A stretch of 64,000 bases of DNA, from NCBI RefSeq assembly GCF_001719045.1, contig NZ_CP015423.1:1-64000 (forward strand), written 5' to 3'. Origin of the DNA: Paenibacillus polymyxa. GTDB taxonomy: Bacteria; Bacillota; Bacilli; Paenibacillales; Paenibacillaceae. This document shows, in pieces, positions 1-9,079 of the stretch (positions are counted from its first letter, which is position 1; every line of letters begins with the position of its first letter). The position numbers and the translations under genes were made by a program. The notes beneath the pieces are model-generated. The model had not been told where the DNA came from. It was given only the letters and a program-made list of their open reading frames with translations, and did not search any database.

Positions 1-178
1 GGGCCTAGCCCCAAAGGTTGGCTTAACTTACTGTTACCCGATATGTTATGCAATTAGAAGTAGTGGCAAGGCCATTCCTTTTGAGGTGGACTAGAATGGC
101 TGGCTGAAGGAGCAATCCTGAACATACATTTGGTCCAGATGGCGAGATTTTATGTGCTGGCTGATTAGGGGGTAGCCT

Positions 179-549
179 TTATCCTTCATCTAATTCAGGC
201 TTCTCCCCATATTCTTTACCGAATTCCTCCATCTTCTTTAGGACAGGCAGCAGTTTGTTTCCTTTCTCTCTGTCAGCGAATATTCGACCCGTGGCGGAAC
301 TTCTGGATACACATCGCGCTGAATAATTCCGTCGTCCTCCAGCTCCTTGAGTTGCTTGGTGAGCGAGCCTTGCGACAAGCCTCTCAGGAAATTTTTTATC
401 TCGGTAAACCGGCGTCTTTCCCCTTCCAGATACCAGATAATGAAATATTTCCATCGCCCCGAAAGTACATTTTGCGTAAAGGCTATTGCGTACATATTTC
501 TTTTTTCATCAATAAACCCTTTTTCAAATCCTTCATTACATACCCTCAT
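179..549 (-). pseudogene. HxlR-family transcriptional regulator, frameshifted near its C-terminus
   Basis: HxlR proteins are small winged-helix DNA-binding regulators, often sensing electrophiles or oxidants. The first ~95 codons read the typical core: a GRWKYFIIWYL helix, then RRFTEIKNFLRGLSQGSLTKQL (split here only for description) and an EDDGIIQRDVYPEVPPRVEYSLTE wing. After SLTE the frame is lost; the expected C-terminal helix (LLPVLKKMEEFGKEYGEKP) continues in another frame down to 179, so one indel near 280 separates them. The ATG at 549 follows a GGGAG ribosome binding site. It is divergent from the nitronate monooxygenase remnant at 768, and a palindrome at 570-587 lies just upstream, consistent with autoregulation and control of the divergent gene. 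The family call is firm; the target is inferred. Confidence 0.8.
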
Positions 550-569
550 GATATCGCTCCCAGTCTAAA

Positions 570-587
570 AGTACAAAAATATGTACT
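570..587. promoter_or_regulatory. Candidate HxlR operator palindrome
   Basis: AGTACA-6 nt-TGTACT is a perfect inverted repeat 20 bp upstream of the HxlR start codon. A partial copy (ACTAGTACAAAAATTATT) lies near 653-670 on the side of the divergent gene. HxlR-family dimers bind such short spaced palindromes. The assignment rests on position and symmetry only. Confidence 0.45.
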
Positions 588-767
588 ACGTTCATTTAAA
601 TTGCCTTCTTTGCAAATGAAACGTATGGACTTATGATAGTGCCAAGGCTGCTAACTAGTACAAAAATTATTAGCAAGCTAATGATTATTGTAACATAACC
701 CGGAGAGCAGACCAATTAAGCTTTACAGTATTATGCCAATAATGGTGCTAAAGAGAGGATAATAATT

Positions 768-1731
768 ATGAAAAATCGTGTAACAGAAATTCTTGGTATT
801 GAAAAGCCCATTTTACAAGGACCTATGAGTTGGATTACGAATGCTGAATTTGTTGCTGCCGTGAGTAATGCGGGTGGTTTAGGGATTCTTGGTCCGAATG
901 CCGGTCAAGCGACAATTACAACCTCTCCAGAGGAAAGCAGAACGTATGCGCCGCGAGATTCGTAAAACAAAGGAACTGACGGATAAACCATTTGGTACAA
1001 CTTTGATTACTGATGCAGATATGAAGTTCACTTGGCCAATTTTAGAAGTTGTCATTGAAGAAGGTGTTCAAGTTATCTTCTTCTTAATGGTGTTGAAGGA
1101 ACATTGACTGAAAAGATCATTACCCATTAAAGGAAGCGGGCATTAAGATTGTTTATCGTCCTTTGACTCCAACGATCGAAGATGCAAAGGCTGCTCAAGC
1201 TATGGGTGTTGACGTTTATGTTGTTACTGGATTTGATGAGGGTGGAACATTGCCAACAAGTATCATTGGTACGTTTACATAACTCTATGATCGTTGATGT
1301 GCTTGATATTCAGTTATCGCTGCTGGTGGAATCGGTGATGCTCGCGGTGTTGCCAGCGCCTTTGAATTGGGGGCAGAAGGTGTCTTTTTAGGAAGCCGTT
1401 TTATTCCTACTGTTGAAAACCCCGCAGCACAATCAGTAAAGCAAATGATAGTGGATTCATCTGCAGCAGATTTGTTGTTGTACCGTACTTTACCAGCTTA
1501 CTATCGTTCGTTGCCTACACCGTTTGCTGAAAAATTGGTGGCTATGGATAACCAGGGCGCATCTCGTGAAGAAATTGCTAAGGTTGGGGTAGTTCAAGTG
1601 TAATCCGTATCGGTATGCTTGAAGGTAACGGCGAAGGTGGTATTATCACTGTTGGTACTGGAATTACACCAATCAAAAAGATCCAAACTGTACAAGAAGT
1701 GGTTGATGAGTTAGCAGCTGGTATTAAGTAA
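768..1731 (+). pseudogene. Nitronate monooxygenase / FabK-like flavoprotein, multiply frameshifted
   Basis: The N-terminus MKNRVTEILGIEKPILQGPM and the block SNAGGLGILGPNAG are the hallmark of the 2-nitropropane dioxygenase/nitronate monooxygenase TIM-barrel family (also FabK). The following blocks appear in successive frames: KPFGTTLITDAD, EAGIKIVYRPLTPTIEDA, TGFDEGGTLPT, AAGGIGDARGVASAFELGAE, GVFLGSRFIPTVE, and the tail GIITVGTGITPIKKI ending at a TAA at 1729-1731. At least four single-base indels break the frame (near 935, 1080, 1125, 1280 and 1595), several in short homopolymers. GAGAGG precedes the ATG. Total length fits the ~320-aa family. It oxidises nitronates in intact relatives; this copy cannot make a full-length protein as read. 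Confidence 0.85.
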
Positions 1732-1748
1732 AAACGGAGACCCATCCT

Positions 1749-2010
1749 TTGAATAATATGCTTGAATTACTTCAAAATCATACCTCTGTTCGTTCTTATG
1801 CGAATAAACCCTGACGGCGGAACAACGGGAGGCCATCTTTAAGGCAGCTAATCAAACGAATTTACCTAAATATGTGATTCCGTGGGTGGGGCTATGTATC
1901 GGTATTCTGTCGGGAGATAAGCCTGCCCTTAAGCCGCGGTTACCACTAATCCATGGTATTATTTGAAAACCAGTATCAGCCACTCGATAAAGAGCAATTA
2001 GAGCCGTCTA
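1749..2010 (+). pseudogene. NfsA-type nitroreductase remnant with internal deletion
   Basis: A TTG start at 1749 behind an ACGGAG site begins MNNMLELLQNHTSVRSYANK, the FMN-binding N-terminus of oxygen-insensitive NADPH nitroreductases. A frameshift follows, then LTAEQREAIFKAANQTN joins directly to YVIPWVGLCIGILSGDKPALKPRLP, which in the family (HP...VIPVxGLCVGYPADKPALKPRLPL) lies about 100 residues further on. The central FMN/dimer part is therefore missing, and an in-frame stop follows before FENQYQPLDKEQLE. This is a relic, spliced to the remnant that follows. Confidence 0.7.
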
Positions 2011-2026
2011 TGATAATATCAGACTG

Positions 2027-2315
2027 TTAAACAAGGGCTATCGATACGAGACGTACTTGCCTATGGAGTCATTAACTATCATCCGGTAGTTGCAGGGACC
2101 CCTTACAAGTTGCTGACTTCTTGGAAGAATGGTTTTTGGCAGAGGCATGTGACGGCTTCTCGGTTGTTCTGGATATAGCCTATGATGGAGTTGCTGATTT
2201 TGTGGAACTGGTTGTCCCAATTTTGCAGGACCGCGGTTTGTTCTACAGAGAATATGAGGGTAAAACACTGCGTGAGAATATGGGAGTTCCCTACCAATAC
2301 GGAAGTCTAAAATAA
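2027..2315 (+). pseudogene. C-terminal remnant of an NtaA/SnaA/DszA-type FMN-dependent monooxygenase
   Basis: Only the last ~90 codons remain. LSIRDVLAYGVINYHPVVAG (one frame) continues after a single-base slip as QVADFLEEWFLAEACDGFSV, then FVELVVPILQDRGLFYREYE and GKTLRENMGV. That order is the C-terminus of the nitrilotriacetate monooxygenase component A family of luciferase-like, reduced-FMN-dependent enzymes. The ~350 upstream residues are absent, and the fragment abuts the nitroreductase relic, so a deletion joined two formerly separate flavin-enzyme genes. Confidence 0.75.
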
Positions 2316-2382
2316 AAAATAAATAATTTCTTACTACCCGATCAGCGACGTAAAATAACTTTTAGAATAGGGAGAAATGAAA

Positions 2383-3078
2383 ATGAGATTTGGAATTATA
2401 GGTGCAGGACCCATCGCGTCGAATATCGCAAAAAATTAATTGAGAATGGACATGATGTCAAAATTGCAGATGCTCGCGGGATTGAACGGCTAGAGGGAAA
2501 AGAACTTGCAGGTACACCAGTGAGTGTAGATGAAGTAATAACAAACATTGCTGTTCTAGTCATATCGATCCCTTTCAACGCACTGCCAAGCATTCGCAGC
2601 ATTGTAGATAAAGTTGGGGGAAGTAGTCGTTGTTGACACTTCAAATTATTATCCGTATAGAGACAATAAAATTGAAGAAATGAGAATGGGTTGGTTGAAA
2701 GTGTTTGGGTATCAAATCAGTTAGGGAGACCTATCACTAAAGCTTTCAACAATTTATTAGCCTATACGTTAGAATATAAAGGAGCTCCCGAAGGTACCAG
2801 TGGACGACTTGCCATAGCGATTGCTGGTGATAACCAGTCGCATAAACAAATAACCATGAACGTAGTAAATGAGCTCGGCTTCGACCCAGTAGATAGCGGA
2901 TCTTTAAGTGATTCGTGGCGACAACAGCCAGGAACCCCGTACTGCACAGAACTTACCAAAGAGGAACTAACCGAAGCATTAAAAAAGCAAATAAAGAAAA
3001 AGCTCCATTCCAACGCGATAAAGTGATAGAGAAGCTATCGGCAGCTACTGGGGATATTCGCACCAAGACATTGTGAAC
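2383..3078 (+). pseudogene. NADPH-dependent F420 reductase-like oxidoreductase, frameshifted
   Basis: A GGGAG site precedes ATG 2383 by 8 nt. The protein opens MRFGIIGAGPIASNIAKK, a Rossmann GxGxxxxxxA motif, followed after a one-base loss near 2437 by LIENGHDVKIADARG and VLVISIPFNALPSI. A second break near 2625-2690 leads into QLGRPITKAFNNLLAYTLEY, GRLAIAIAGDN and LGFDPVDSGSLSDSWRQQPGTP. These are the NADP-binding and C-terminal blocks of the F420-dependent NADP oxidoreductase/YqeB-like family (pfam F420_oxidored). Most Firmicutes members use ordinary substrates and not F420. A further slip near 2990 spoils the end. Confidence 0.75.
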
Positions 3079-4085
3079 CTGAATAGAGATATATATACTC
3101 CTGAGTTGAATTTTTTTGCCTTCAATCTTTATCCGTGTGCTTTAAAAATCTTGGCAGAGGCCTGTGCAACGAAACGGATAAGGTGCAAACCAAGCAAGAG
3201 CTAATGTCCTTCGCATCTATAACAGGCAAAATAAGAATTTCAAACCGGACACGTCGGCCGGAAAGCGAAGTCATGAAGAAGGCGCATCAAGAAGGATTTT
3301 CTCCTCAATCATTGGTTTTGCGACCTTAGTTGAGTATCTAATGAATATTAAAGATCATTAGAAATACATTTATCCATGGATTATCCAAAGATTTTAAACA
3401 GATTAGGTACGTGGGTTCTTACAAAGAAGCATGAATATTAAAAACAACTCCTGGTGAGTTGTTTTTTTATGGCAGAACAGGGGCTTGGTTGATAATTAAA
3501 TTTGTTTGAACGACAGGATAACATGGTGAAAAGCTTTCTCAGGAAGAGCGCGAGGAAAAGTACTGGAAGCAACTTAGGCAAAACACAGTATAGAAATGTT
3601 AAGTTATAGATGCAATGGACGATATAGAAAATAAAATTAATTTAAAAGAAACAGAACTAGAAACAAAAAATTTAATGCGCTTATAATAGAGAGAAGCGAT
3701 GATGACTGGATTCACTGCAATATCGAGAGCAGTTTATTTTCTGCAGGGGGCCCGGGAAATCTAGGTGAAATGCTATCTATATTCTATAGATGGGTAAAGT
3801 TAGATTAATACTCGGTATCGCGAGAATGATAAAACAGATGTTAAGCCTTAAACTTTTTAACCCATGCTTAGGCGGTTTTCTTAACTGTGGAACCAAGCTA
3901 GCTCAAGATAAAGCAGAAGCCAAAGACTTTGGTTGAACGTGTGCTGAAAAAAAACAAAATTCTCCTATTCATAGGGATATTCCGAATTACCATGCCATAA
4001 TGTAAAATGAATATTAAAATTACGTAAAATAATAATTTGACGAATAAATGAGAATGAGATATATTGAAATACGGAGGTACGTACA
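3079..4085. other. Gene-poor decayed stretch
   Basis: No intact gene is visible. Short coding-like scraps occur: SSIIGFATLVEYLMNIKDH ending near 3360, and LFSAGGPGNLGEML with YRWVKLD ending near 3809. Both look like C-terminal ends of lost genes of unrecognised families. One intrinsic terminator lies at 3443-3468. A-rich sequence precedes the XerS start. Confidence 0.4.
3443..3468 (+). terminator. Rho-independent terminator
   Basis: AACAACTC-5 nt-GAGTTGTT is a perfect 8-bp stem followed directly by a run of T. It would end transcription of the degraded gene(s) to its left. Confidence 0.75.
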
Positions 4086-4089
4086 TATA

Positions 4090-5157
4090 ATGGATAAACA
4101 AATGAAAATGCACTATATGCAACGAATTGATGATAAACTATCTGATTTACCTTGGTACGTTACAGAATTTATCGATAGCAAAAAACGCAAGTTATCTCCA
4201 ACAACACTTCTTAATTACTGTCATGATTACATTATTTTTTTCGATTGGCTTATTGCAGAGAATCTAACTTCATCAAATCGGAAAGAAATAACCTTAGAAA
4301 CATTGGAGTTATTAACAATACGTGAAGTGGAAAACTTCTTGTCATTCCTGGATTATCAACTTGGAAACAAGAAACTTACGATAAATCGCAAATTGTCCTC
4401 TCTAAAATCGTTGTTTGATTACCTTCAGAATAAGGCTGAAACAAGCGACTTGAAGCCTTATATTCAACGAAATGTAATGGCCAAGATGGATTTGAATGCT
4501 ATCAAAGAAAGCCAAGAAACCATTGCAAACCGTATTGAAGGAAAATTCTAAGAAATGATGATTTCGAATTATTCAGGCAATTTGTAGCTTATGATTTTGG
4601 TGAAAAACATAAAGAAAACAAGCGTATTTTTACGTTTCATCAGTTTAATCGTGAGCGTGATACAGCAATCGTTTCGCTGATATTAGGTTCAGGGCTTAGA
4701 TTGTCTGAGGTTGCAGGAATTAATATGGATGACTTAGATATGAATAAAGCTTTAGTTCGAGTGGTACGTAAAGGTGATAAAGAACAATACGTTTACTTTA
4801 GCAAACAGGCTTTAATGGATTTAGAAAGTTATCTGCAGATCAGAGAAACAAGATATTTACCAGATAAACAAGAAAACTATTTATTCATTGCAGCTCCTGT
4901 AGGTCGTAAAGGAAAAAGCCGTCGTCTGACACAACGATCAATTGAAAAGCTGATTGAAAAATATGCAACTGCCTTTGGGAAACCTTCTCTAACAGTGCAT
5001 TCGCTCAGGCATTCATTTGCAACGCGATATCATCTTGAAAATAACGATGTCCCAAGACTAAAGAATCAATTAGGGCATTCTTCCATTCAAACAACAATGA
5101 TATACTCACTTAACAGATGAAGAGATGCGTAATGCTGTGAATAATATGGACCGATGA
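4090..5157 (+). pseudogene. xerS: Tyrosine recombinase XerS, two frameshifts
   Basis: ATG 4090 follows a GGAGG site. The N-terminal SAM-like core-binding domain (MDKQMKMHYMQRIDDKLSDL, then SPTTLLNYCHDYIIFFDWLI) matches XerS, the single-recombinase version of chromosome dimer resolution in some Firmicutes. One A is missing from an A-run near 4546 (EGK|ILRNDDFELFR), after which the catalytic domain continues: SGLRLSEVAGIN contains the first catalytic Arg, HSLRHSFATRYH the HxxR box, LGHSSIQTTMIY the LGH motif and tyrosine. A second lost base near 5105 breaks the end (THLTDEEMRNAVNNMD). All catalytic residues are present across frames, so decay is recent or the indels are read errors. Chromosomal XerC/XerD elsewhere would make this copy dispensable. 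Confidence 0.85.
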
Positions 5158-5179
5158 AACCGTGTCGCTACGCGGTTTC
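5156..5179 (+). terminator. Terminator-like hairpin after xerS
   Basis: GAAACCGTG-6 nt-CGCGGTTTC forms a 9-bp stem with one G-T pair, beginning within the xerS stop region. The T-tract after it is weak (TCTTGAA), so termination may be partial. Confidence 0.55.
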
Positions 5180-5612
5180 TCTTGAACATCTTCACAAAAT
5201 CCGTATTTTGACTAAATGTCTAGCGGCGCATTCACTCATAACGAGCATTGCGATTTTCAAGATTATTTGATAAATTATACATCTCTAATTTATTTCATGA
5301 TAAATAAAACTTTATAAAAGCCCCACTTCATTGATTCAACATTTTCATCATTAATTATATAAGGTAAATCTAGATCAAATGCTTTTAGATACAATACGCT
5401 CATCTCCCTCTATTCTTCCCATGGACGTGGTTGTTGATGTCTACTCATTGAATTGCCTTTTTTCCATAGACTCATAGCATTCGCTTTCTCCCAATCAAGG
5501 GCTTCCTACCTGTTACGCATTTTTGTAAAGGTTTTACAAAAAAAAGGTCACCCGCTGGAGTCCTCTTAGATGATGCTTGCCGTCAACGTCGTTTTCAATC
5601 CAAATCCGCAGT

Positions 5613-5655
5613 AAAGGACCTCGAAATTTTTCAGTTTCTGAGGTCCTTTTTTACT
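5613..5655 (+). terminator. Rho-independent terminator
   Basis: AAAGGACCTC pairs perfectly with GAGGTCCTTT across a 17-nt loop and is followed by a T-run (TTTTTTA). The A-run on the other side makes it potentially bidirectional. Confidence 0.75.
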
Positions 5656-5849
5656 AACTCTCAATATTCAAAATCTGACTTTAAAATTCACCGAACCCCT
5701 TGATCGGTGAAAAGCACTTTCAACTCCCTGTAACTTCATCCCACAATAAAAGTCGTCCTATCCTCCTAAAATAGCGATACACATCTAATCGGCAATCGGT
5801 AAAAGTTCTTGTCCTTGGATCGGGACACGAACTTTTACCGATAAAATAA

Positions 5850-5901
5850 AAAAGCCGCTAAAATAGCGACTTCAATGACACAATGTTCTTGTCCCTCGAC
5901 A
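5850..5901. repeat. Copy 1 of a ~50-bp direct repeat
   Basis: Reads AAAAGCCG..AAAATAGCGACTT..A..G.CACAATGTTCTTG, ending GTTCTTGTCCCTCGACA. The same order of blocks is present at 21603-21655. The shared 21-base core is identical. The two copies enclose the natural-product locus and both insertion-sequence remnants. Confidence 0.6.
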
Positions 5902-5991
5902 AGAAGCAATATCCCGAGGTCACGATGGAGCGCATGGAAAAAACCAATCCTTCTCCTAAATGGCCTTGGTAAGATGGTGGGTACGAGGAAA

Positions 5992-6569
5992 TTATGTTCG
6001 TCGTAACTTCAGTTGGCTTGCACCGAAGACTCCAGCATCGAACGTGACGACTTCCATCTCCAGATCGCTTGTAAACTCTGATTGGTGCAGTCCAAGCTTT
6101 AGGATCGGTTCAACTGCGCTTTTTGCTCCTGCTTTAACGTTGGTGCCTGGAAGCTTACGGCAGCTTTCAACTCGATAATCACCGGCCATAGTCGACACAC
6201 CGATCAGTGCGGTCATACTCAAGCAACTCCCTTGTTTGTCGATATGATCTGGAATGAATGAGTCGGCAATGACGCAAAGAGCATGATTTTTTGTACCGCT
6301 ATTGAACATCCAGTCTAATATTGTTAATGCATTAGATAGAGAAAGGCTACCAGACTGCCCGACGGAAATGGGCATAACCTCATTTAGCCCTAATTCTTGT
6401 CTCAGTTTAGCACAGCCATTAACACCAGCTTCAAAGTCCGTCTGATGACAGTAACAGAGCAAGTCAATTCCTTCGGTCCAATTCCTATTCTTTTCAATTA
6501 GATCGGTTATCCGTCCCATGGCATTTCTAATCCCACAGCGGCCTCAGCATGATGAAATGTCAAATACAT
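5992..6569 (-). pseudogene. KASIII-like (thiolase-fold) protein 2, N-terminal frameshift
   Basis: The ATG at 6569 overlaps the stop of KASIII-like 1 and starts MYLTFHHAEAAVGLEMPW; a one-base slip near 6520 then leads into GRITDLIEKNRNWTEGIDLL, CYCHQTDFEAGVNGC and LRQELGLNEVMPISVGQSGS. Those blocks match the N-terminal half of ketoacyl-ACP synthase III/thiolase-like proteins. At the strand that normally carries the nucleophilic Cys, the sequence reads VGQSGSLSLSNA, with Ser and no Cys, so this subunit may be non-condensing. Length (~190 aa) is about half to two-thirds of a full KASIII (~320). Overlap with the partner gene implies co-translation and possibly a heterodimer. Confidence 0.6.
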
Positions 6570-7529
6570 AGCTCGTTCACCTTCTTGGAATACCGATGAA
6601 TCGCACAACCGTAATAGCCTCCAAAGCCAACGGAAATCGTCATATACAAGTCCCCTTCTTTCAAGAAACCTGAATGGATAGCGTGATCGATATTATTTAG
6701 GATATCGGTGTTATGAATATGTCCGTCCTTGGAGAGGGTTAGATTGTAGAAGCGTTCCAGGGACACCCTCAGCACTTGAGCCAGCATACTCCATACGTGT
6801 AGCCCCAAATTGGTGCAAAAGATCACGGCGATCTGAGCAATGTGAATACCGGACTCGCTTAATGCTGCTCTTACTGCCTGTCTGACCCCTAAATAAAACG
6901 TTGAGTAATATAATTGAATACGATCTGGAGCCAGATCGTATACGAGCCGTCGACTCTCATAACCGAAGCAAGTGTCTGCTGTCCTTGACGCTGCCCCTTC
7001 ATATATAAAGCAGCACTCGCGCCGTCACCGAACACCATGAACGGATCGCTCCGTTCATAAGAATTCATGGCTCTGTCGGCAGTGATGAACAAGATTCCTT
7101 CACCTTGCTGACGCGGGCCATGAAGTAGTTCGACGCCAGGCACAACGATAAGTGCATCGTGGAACAAGAATATTCCTCCAAAGGGATAAATGGGACTGCC
7201 TCAAGGGCGAATTCATCTGCTAGGCGATCAAAAAGATTCCGTTCACCGTTTTCATTATTCGTTACACTAGCAAACATGACCGCCGCGATCTGTACATTCA
7301 TCTGCAGAGCCCGGCGCAGAATTGGCCTACACACGGTAGCAATCATCTGTTCCAATTCAAGTTCCTCTTCTATGGGCACCAGCTCAAAGCCTTTGTTCAA
7401 GTATTCCGAATCGCTCATTCGAAATTCTACGCCGTCGGCCTTCACCTGCTGAATCGCTTTCGAGACATGGATACGGGACTTCGGGAGATAGACGGAATAA
7501 TCGACGATCGTCACGTGGTTCTCATACAT
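6560..7529 (-). pseudogene. KASIII-like (3-oxoacyl-ACP synthase III family) protein 1, frameshifted
   Basis: ATG 7529 overlaps the end of the methyltransferase remnant (GTATGA). The protein starts MYENHVTIVDYSVYLPKSRI, the typical 'xxYLPxxxI' opening of KASIII-type enzymes, continues to LEEYSCSTMHLSLCLASNYF (probable nucleophilic Cys), slips frame near 7100 to EGILFITADRAMNSYERSDP and FMVFGDGASAALYMKG, slips again near 6900, and ends GDLYMTISVGFGGYYGCAIH. The last block is the C-terminal GxGGxxG-type element of the family. About 320 codons in total fits a full-length synthase. It presumably condensed or transferred an acyl unit from one of the cluster ACPs. Confidence 0.7.
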
Positions 7530-8109
7530 TGTGATGAGCCCGCTTTCGGAAATGCATGATCTTGTACTGGCGTTCCCCGCTTTTCATTTCATCGTACAAG
7601 GAAGTGCCTGGCACACCCATTGTTTTTCCAAATCGCAGTATCCATCTGATCTTCAGTACCAAAAGCGGCTATGCGATTCTTTAGAACTTGATCACTTGAA
7701 AGCAAAACTTCCCCCGTGATATCGCGTGATATAAGCAGCTCGAAGCCCAGTTCAAGCAAATATCGTTCACCATCGTCAAACTTCCAGGTTGGCAAATCGT
7801 CCGCATAAACGAAAGTCCCGCCCGGTTTCAGCACCCGGAAGACCTCGTCATAAAAGACTTAATCGATGGATATAGATCAGACGCTTCCATGTTGAGGACC
7901 ACAGCATGACGAACCGATAGGAAGCTCTCGGCATCCCCAACACAAAAATAGGCATTTGGGAAACGGTTGGTCAATTGGCAAAATGCAATATTGGCTTCGG
8001 TCAGATCTAAGTAACTTCGACAGAGCTCTCGCAACAGGCTACGTAGAGAGCAGTGCGAAAGGGCCCTCCAAAGACACGGAGGGGAAGCTTGTGGGCATTT
8101 TTTTGGCAC
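7522..8109 (-). pseudogene. SAM-dependent methyltransferase, N-terminally truncated and frameshifted
   Basis: Blocks are spread over three frames: YLDLTEANIAFCQLTNRFPN, AYFCVGDAES, VVLNMEASDLYPS, RVLKPGGTFVYADDLP, LGFELLISRDITGEVLLSSD and the tail KSGERQYKIMHFRKR. Each aligns with the intact methyltransferase at 22039-23037 (there SNIQFCQRNNRY, YYCIGDAEQLP, VLNIESSHLYPH, RVLKPGGTFLYADIM, LIRDITGNVLQSGDD). The SAM-binding motif I region (EIGCGRGG in the other copy) is lost at the left junction near 8010. The stop overlaps the start of KASIII-like 1, so the genes were translationally coupled. Confidence 0.75.
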
Positions 8110-8239
8110 ATTAGGGAGGCGGGTGGAGCCGCGGGGCGTTGGTTTGTTAGTGGGCCGAAGCGGTGAGGGCGCAGATCGGCGGTTGACGAAGGCGCGAGGC
8201 GCCCCCGATGGACAAATAGGACATACTAAGGCAATGCCG

Positions 8240-9074
8240 AACGAAGCATATGCATGTCATGTTGTCAGCCTTTAGCCGCTTGCACTTATAATTACGTATT
8301 GCCCGACTCCAAACGAAGCGAACGATTACAAGGAGCACAATTGGTACGATAGCGCCCCATACCGCCAAAGCAGGTGTCAGCTGATTCATCACCATCATAG
8401 GCGCAAAATTCGTAATGACGAGAAAAGGCAATAAATACACGCCGATTCGTTGGATGAAACGTGAATAGATCGGCATTGGCATATTATTGGCGTCCAAATG
8501 GAATAGAAAATTCCCGCCAGCCCTCCCGTATTAACAAGCCAGAAGGATAACAAGGCTGGATGAACATGAGACAGTAAGTAATGATCAACGCTGTCCCCAA
8601 GTAAAACAAAAATGAGAATAAACTCCATGCCGTTACCGGGATATTTAATGCATTCCAACTGATCAACCATCGTTCCACCCGCGATGAAATTCGGATTGGC
8701 ATCCCAAGATCGATGTATCGAAGCGAAACCAAAAACTGTAGTGAAATTGGCTTAACCATGAGTAGATCCAACGTCCCGCTGCGTATATACTCGGATACCC
8801 TGACGAAATTAGGGAAAAAGAGCCCGGAATAAAGACCGGTCATAATCGTGTATGTGCCGACAAACATCAAGATACCATCAGGCGTGATCGATCCGATATG
8901 CAAGTCCGTCTCATAGACTACTACGACGTAAAGCAGCTTGGCAAACAAGTATGCGATTTCCACAGCAATCCGAGTATGAGTTCGTCTGTATTCCATTTGA
9001 GCAATAAAACAGTTCTTAATGAACAAAAAGTAAATCATTAGGTAGTTGCGAAGCGTTCCCAGCCATCCTCTCAC
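8240..9074 (-). pseudogene. ABC-2 type transporter permease 2, frameshifted
   Basis: Reading from 9074, about 150 codons are intact (IKNCFIAQMEYRRTHTRIAV; GTYTIMTGLYSGLFFPNFVR; RSGTLDLLMVKPISLQFLVS), typical of the ABC2_membrane_6 exporter family. Frame then shifts near 8680 and 8500, with the C-terminal helices reading YLLPFLVITNFAPMMVMN and VWGAIVPIVLLVIVRFVWSR. At least five hydrophobic segments are visible. It overlaps or abuts permease 1 and follows the ATPase, so the three form one exporter for the cluster product (inference). The C-terminal 60 residues are homologous to the relic at 21865-22022. Confidence 0.75.
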
Positions 9075-9079
9075 CGGTC

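Larger units (their letters stand above)
5180..5960. other. Intergenic stretch with three inverted or repeated motifs
   Basis: No coding sequence was found. It holds a terminator hairpin (5613-5649), a near-perfect 17/18-bp inverted repeat (CGGTAAAAGTTC.TGTCC at 5797-5814 with its complement at 5822-5840), and at 5850-5901 a ~50-bp motif that recurs in the same orientation at 21603-21655 beside an IS110-family fragment. Confidence 0.5.

Noticed and set aside
3135..3329. Plus-strand 64-codon ORF
   Set aside because: No ribosome binding site or known family; it overlaps the relic SSIIGFATLVEYLM, read in another frame.
4090..5157. Tyrosine recombinase as an integrase of a genomic island
   Set aside because: The sequence is XerS-like (chromosome dimer resolution), lacks an adjacent tRNA or att repeat, and is not next to the ~50-bp direct repeats in a way that suggests integration.
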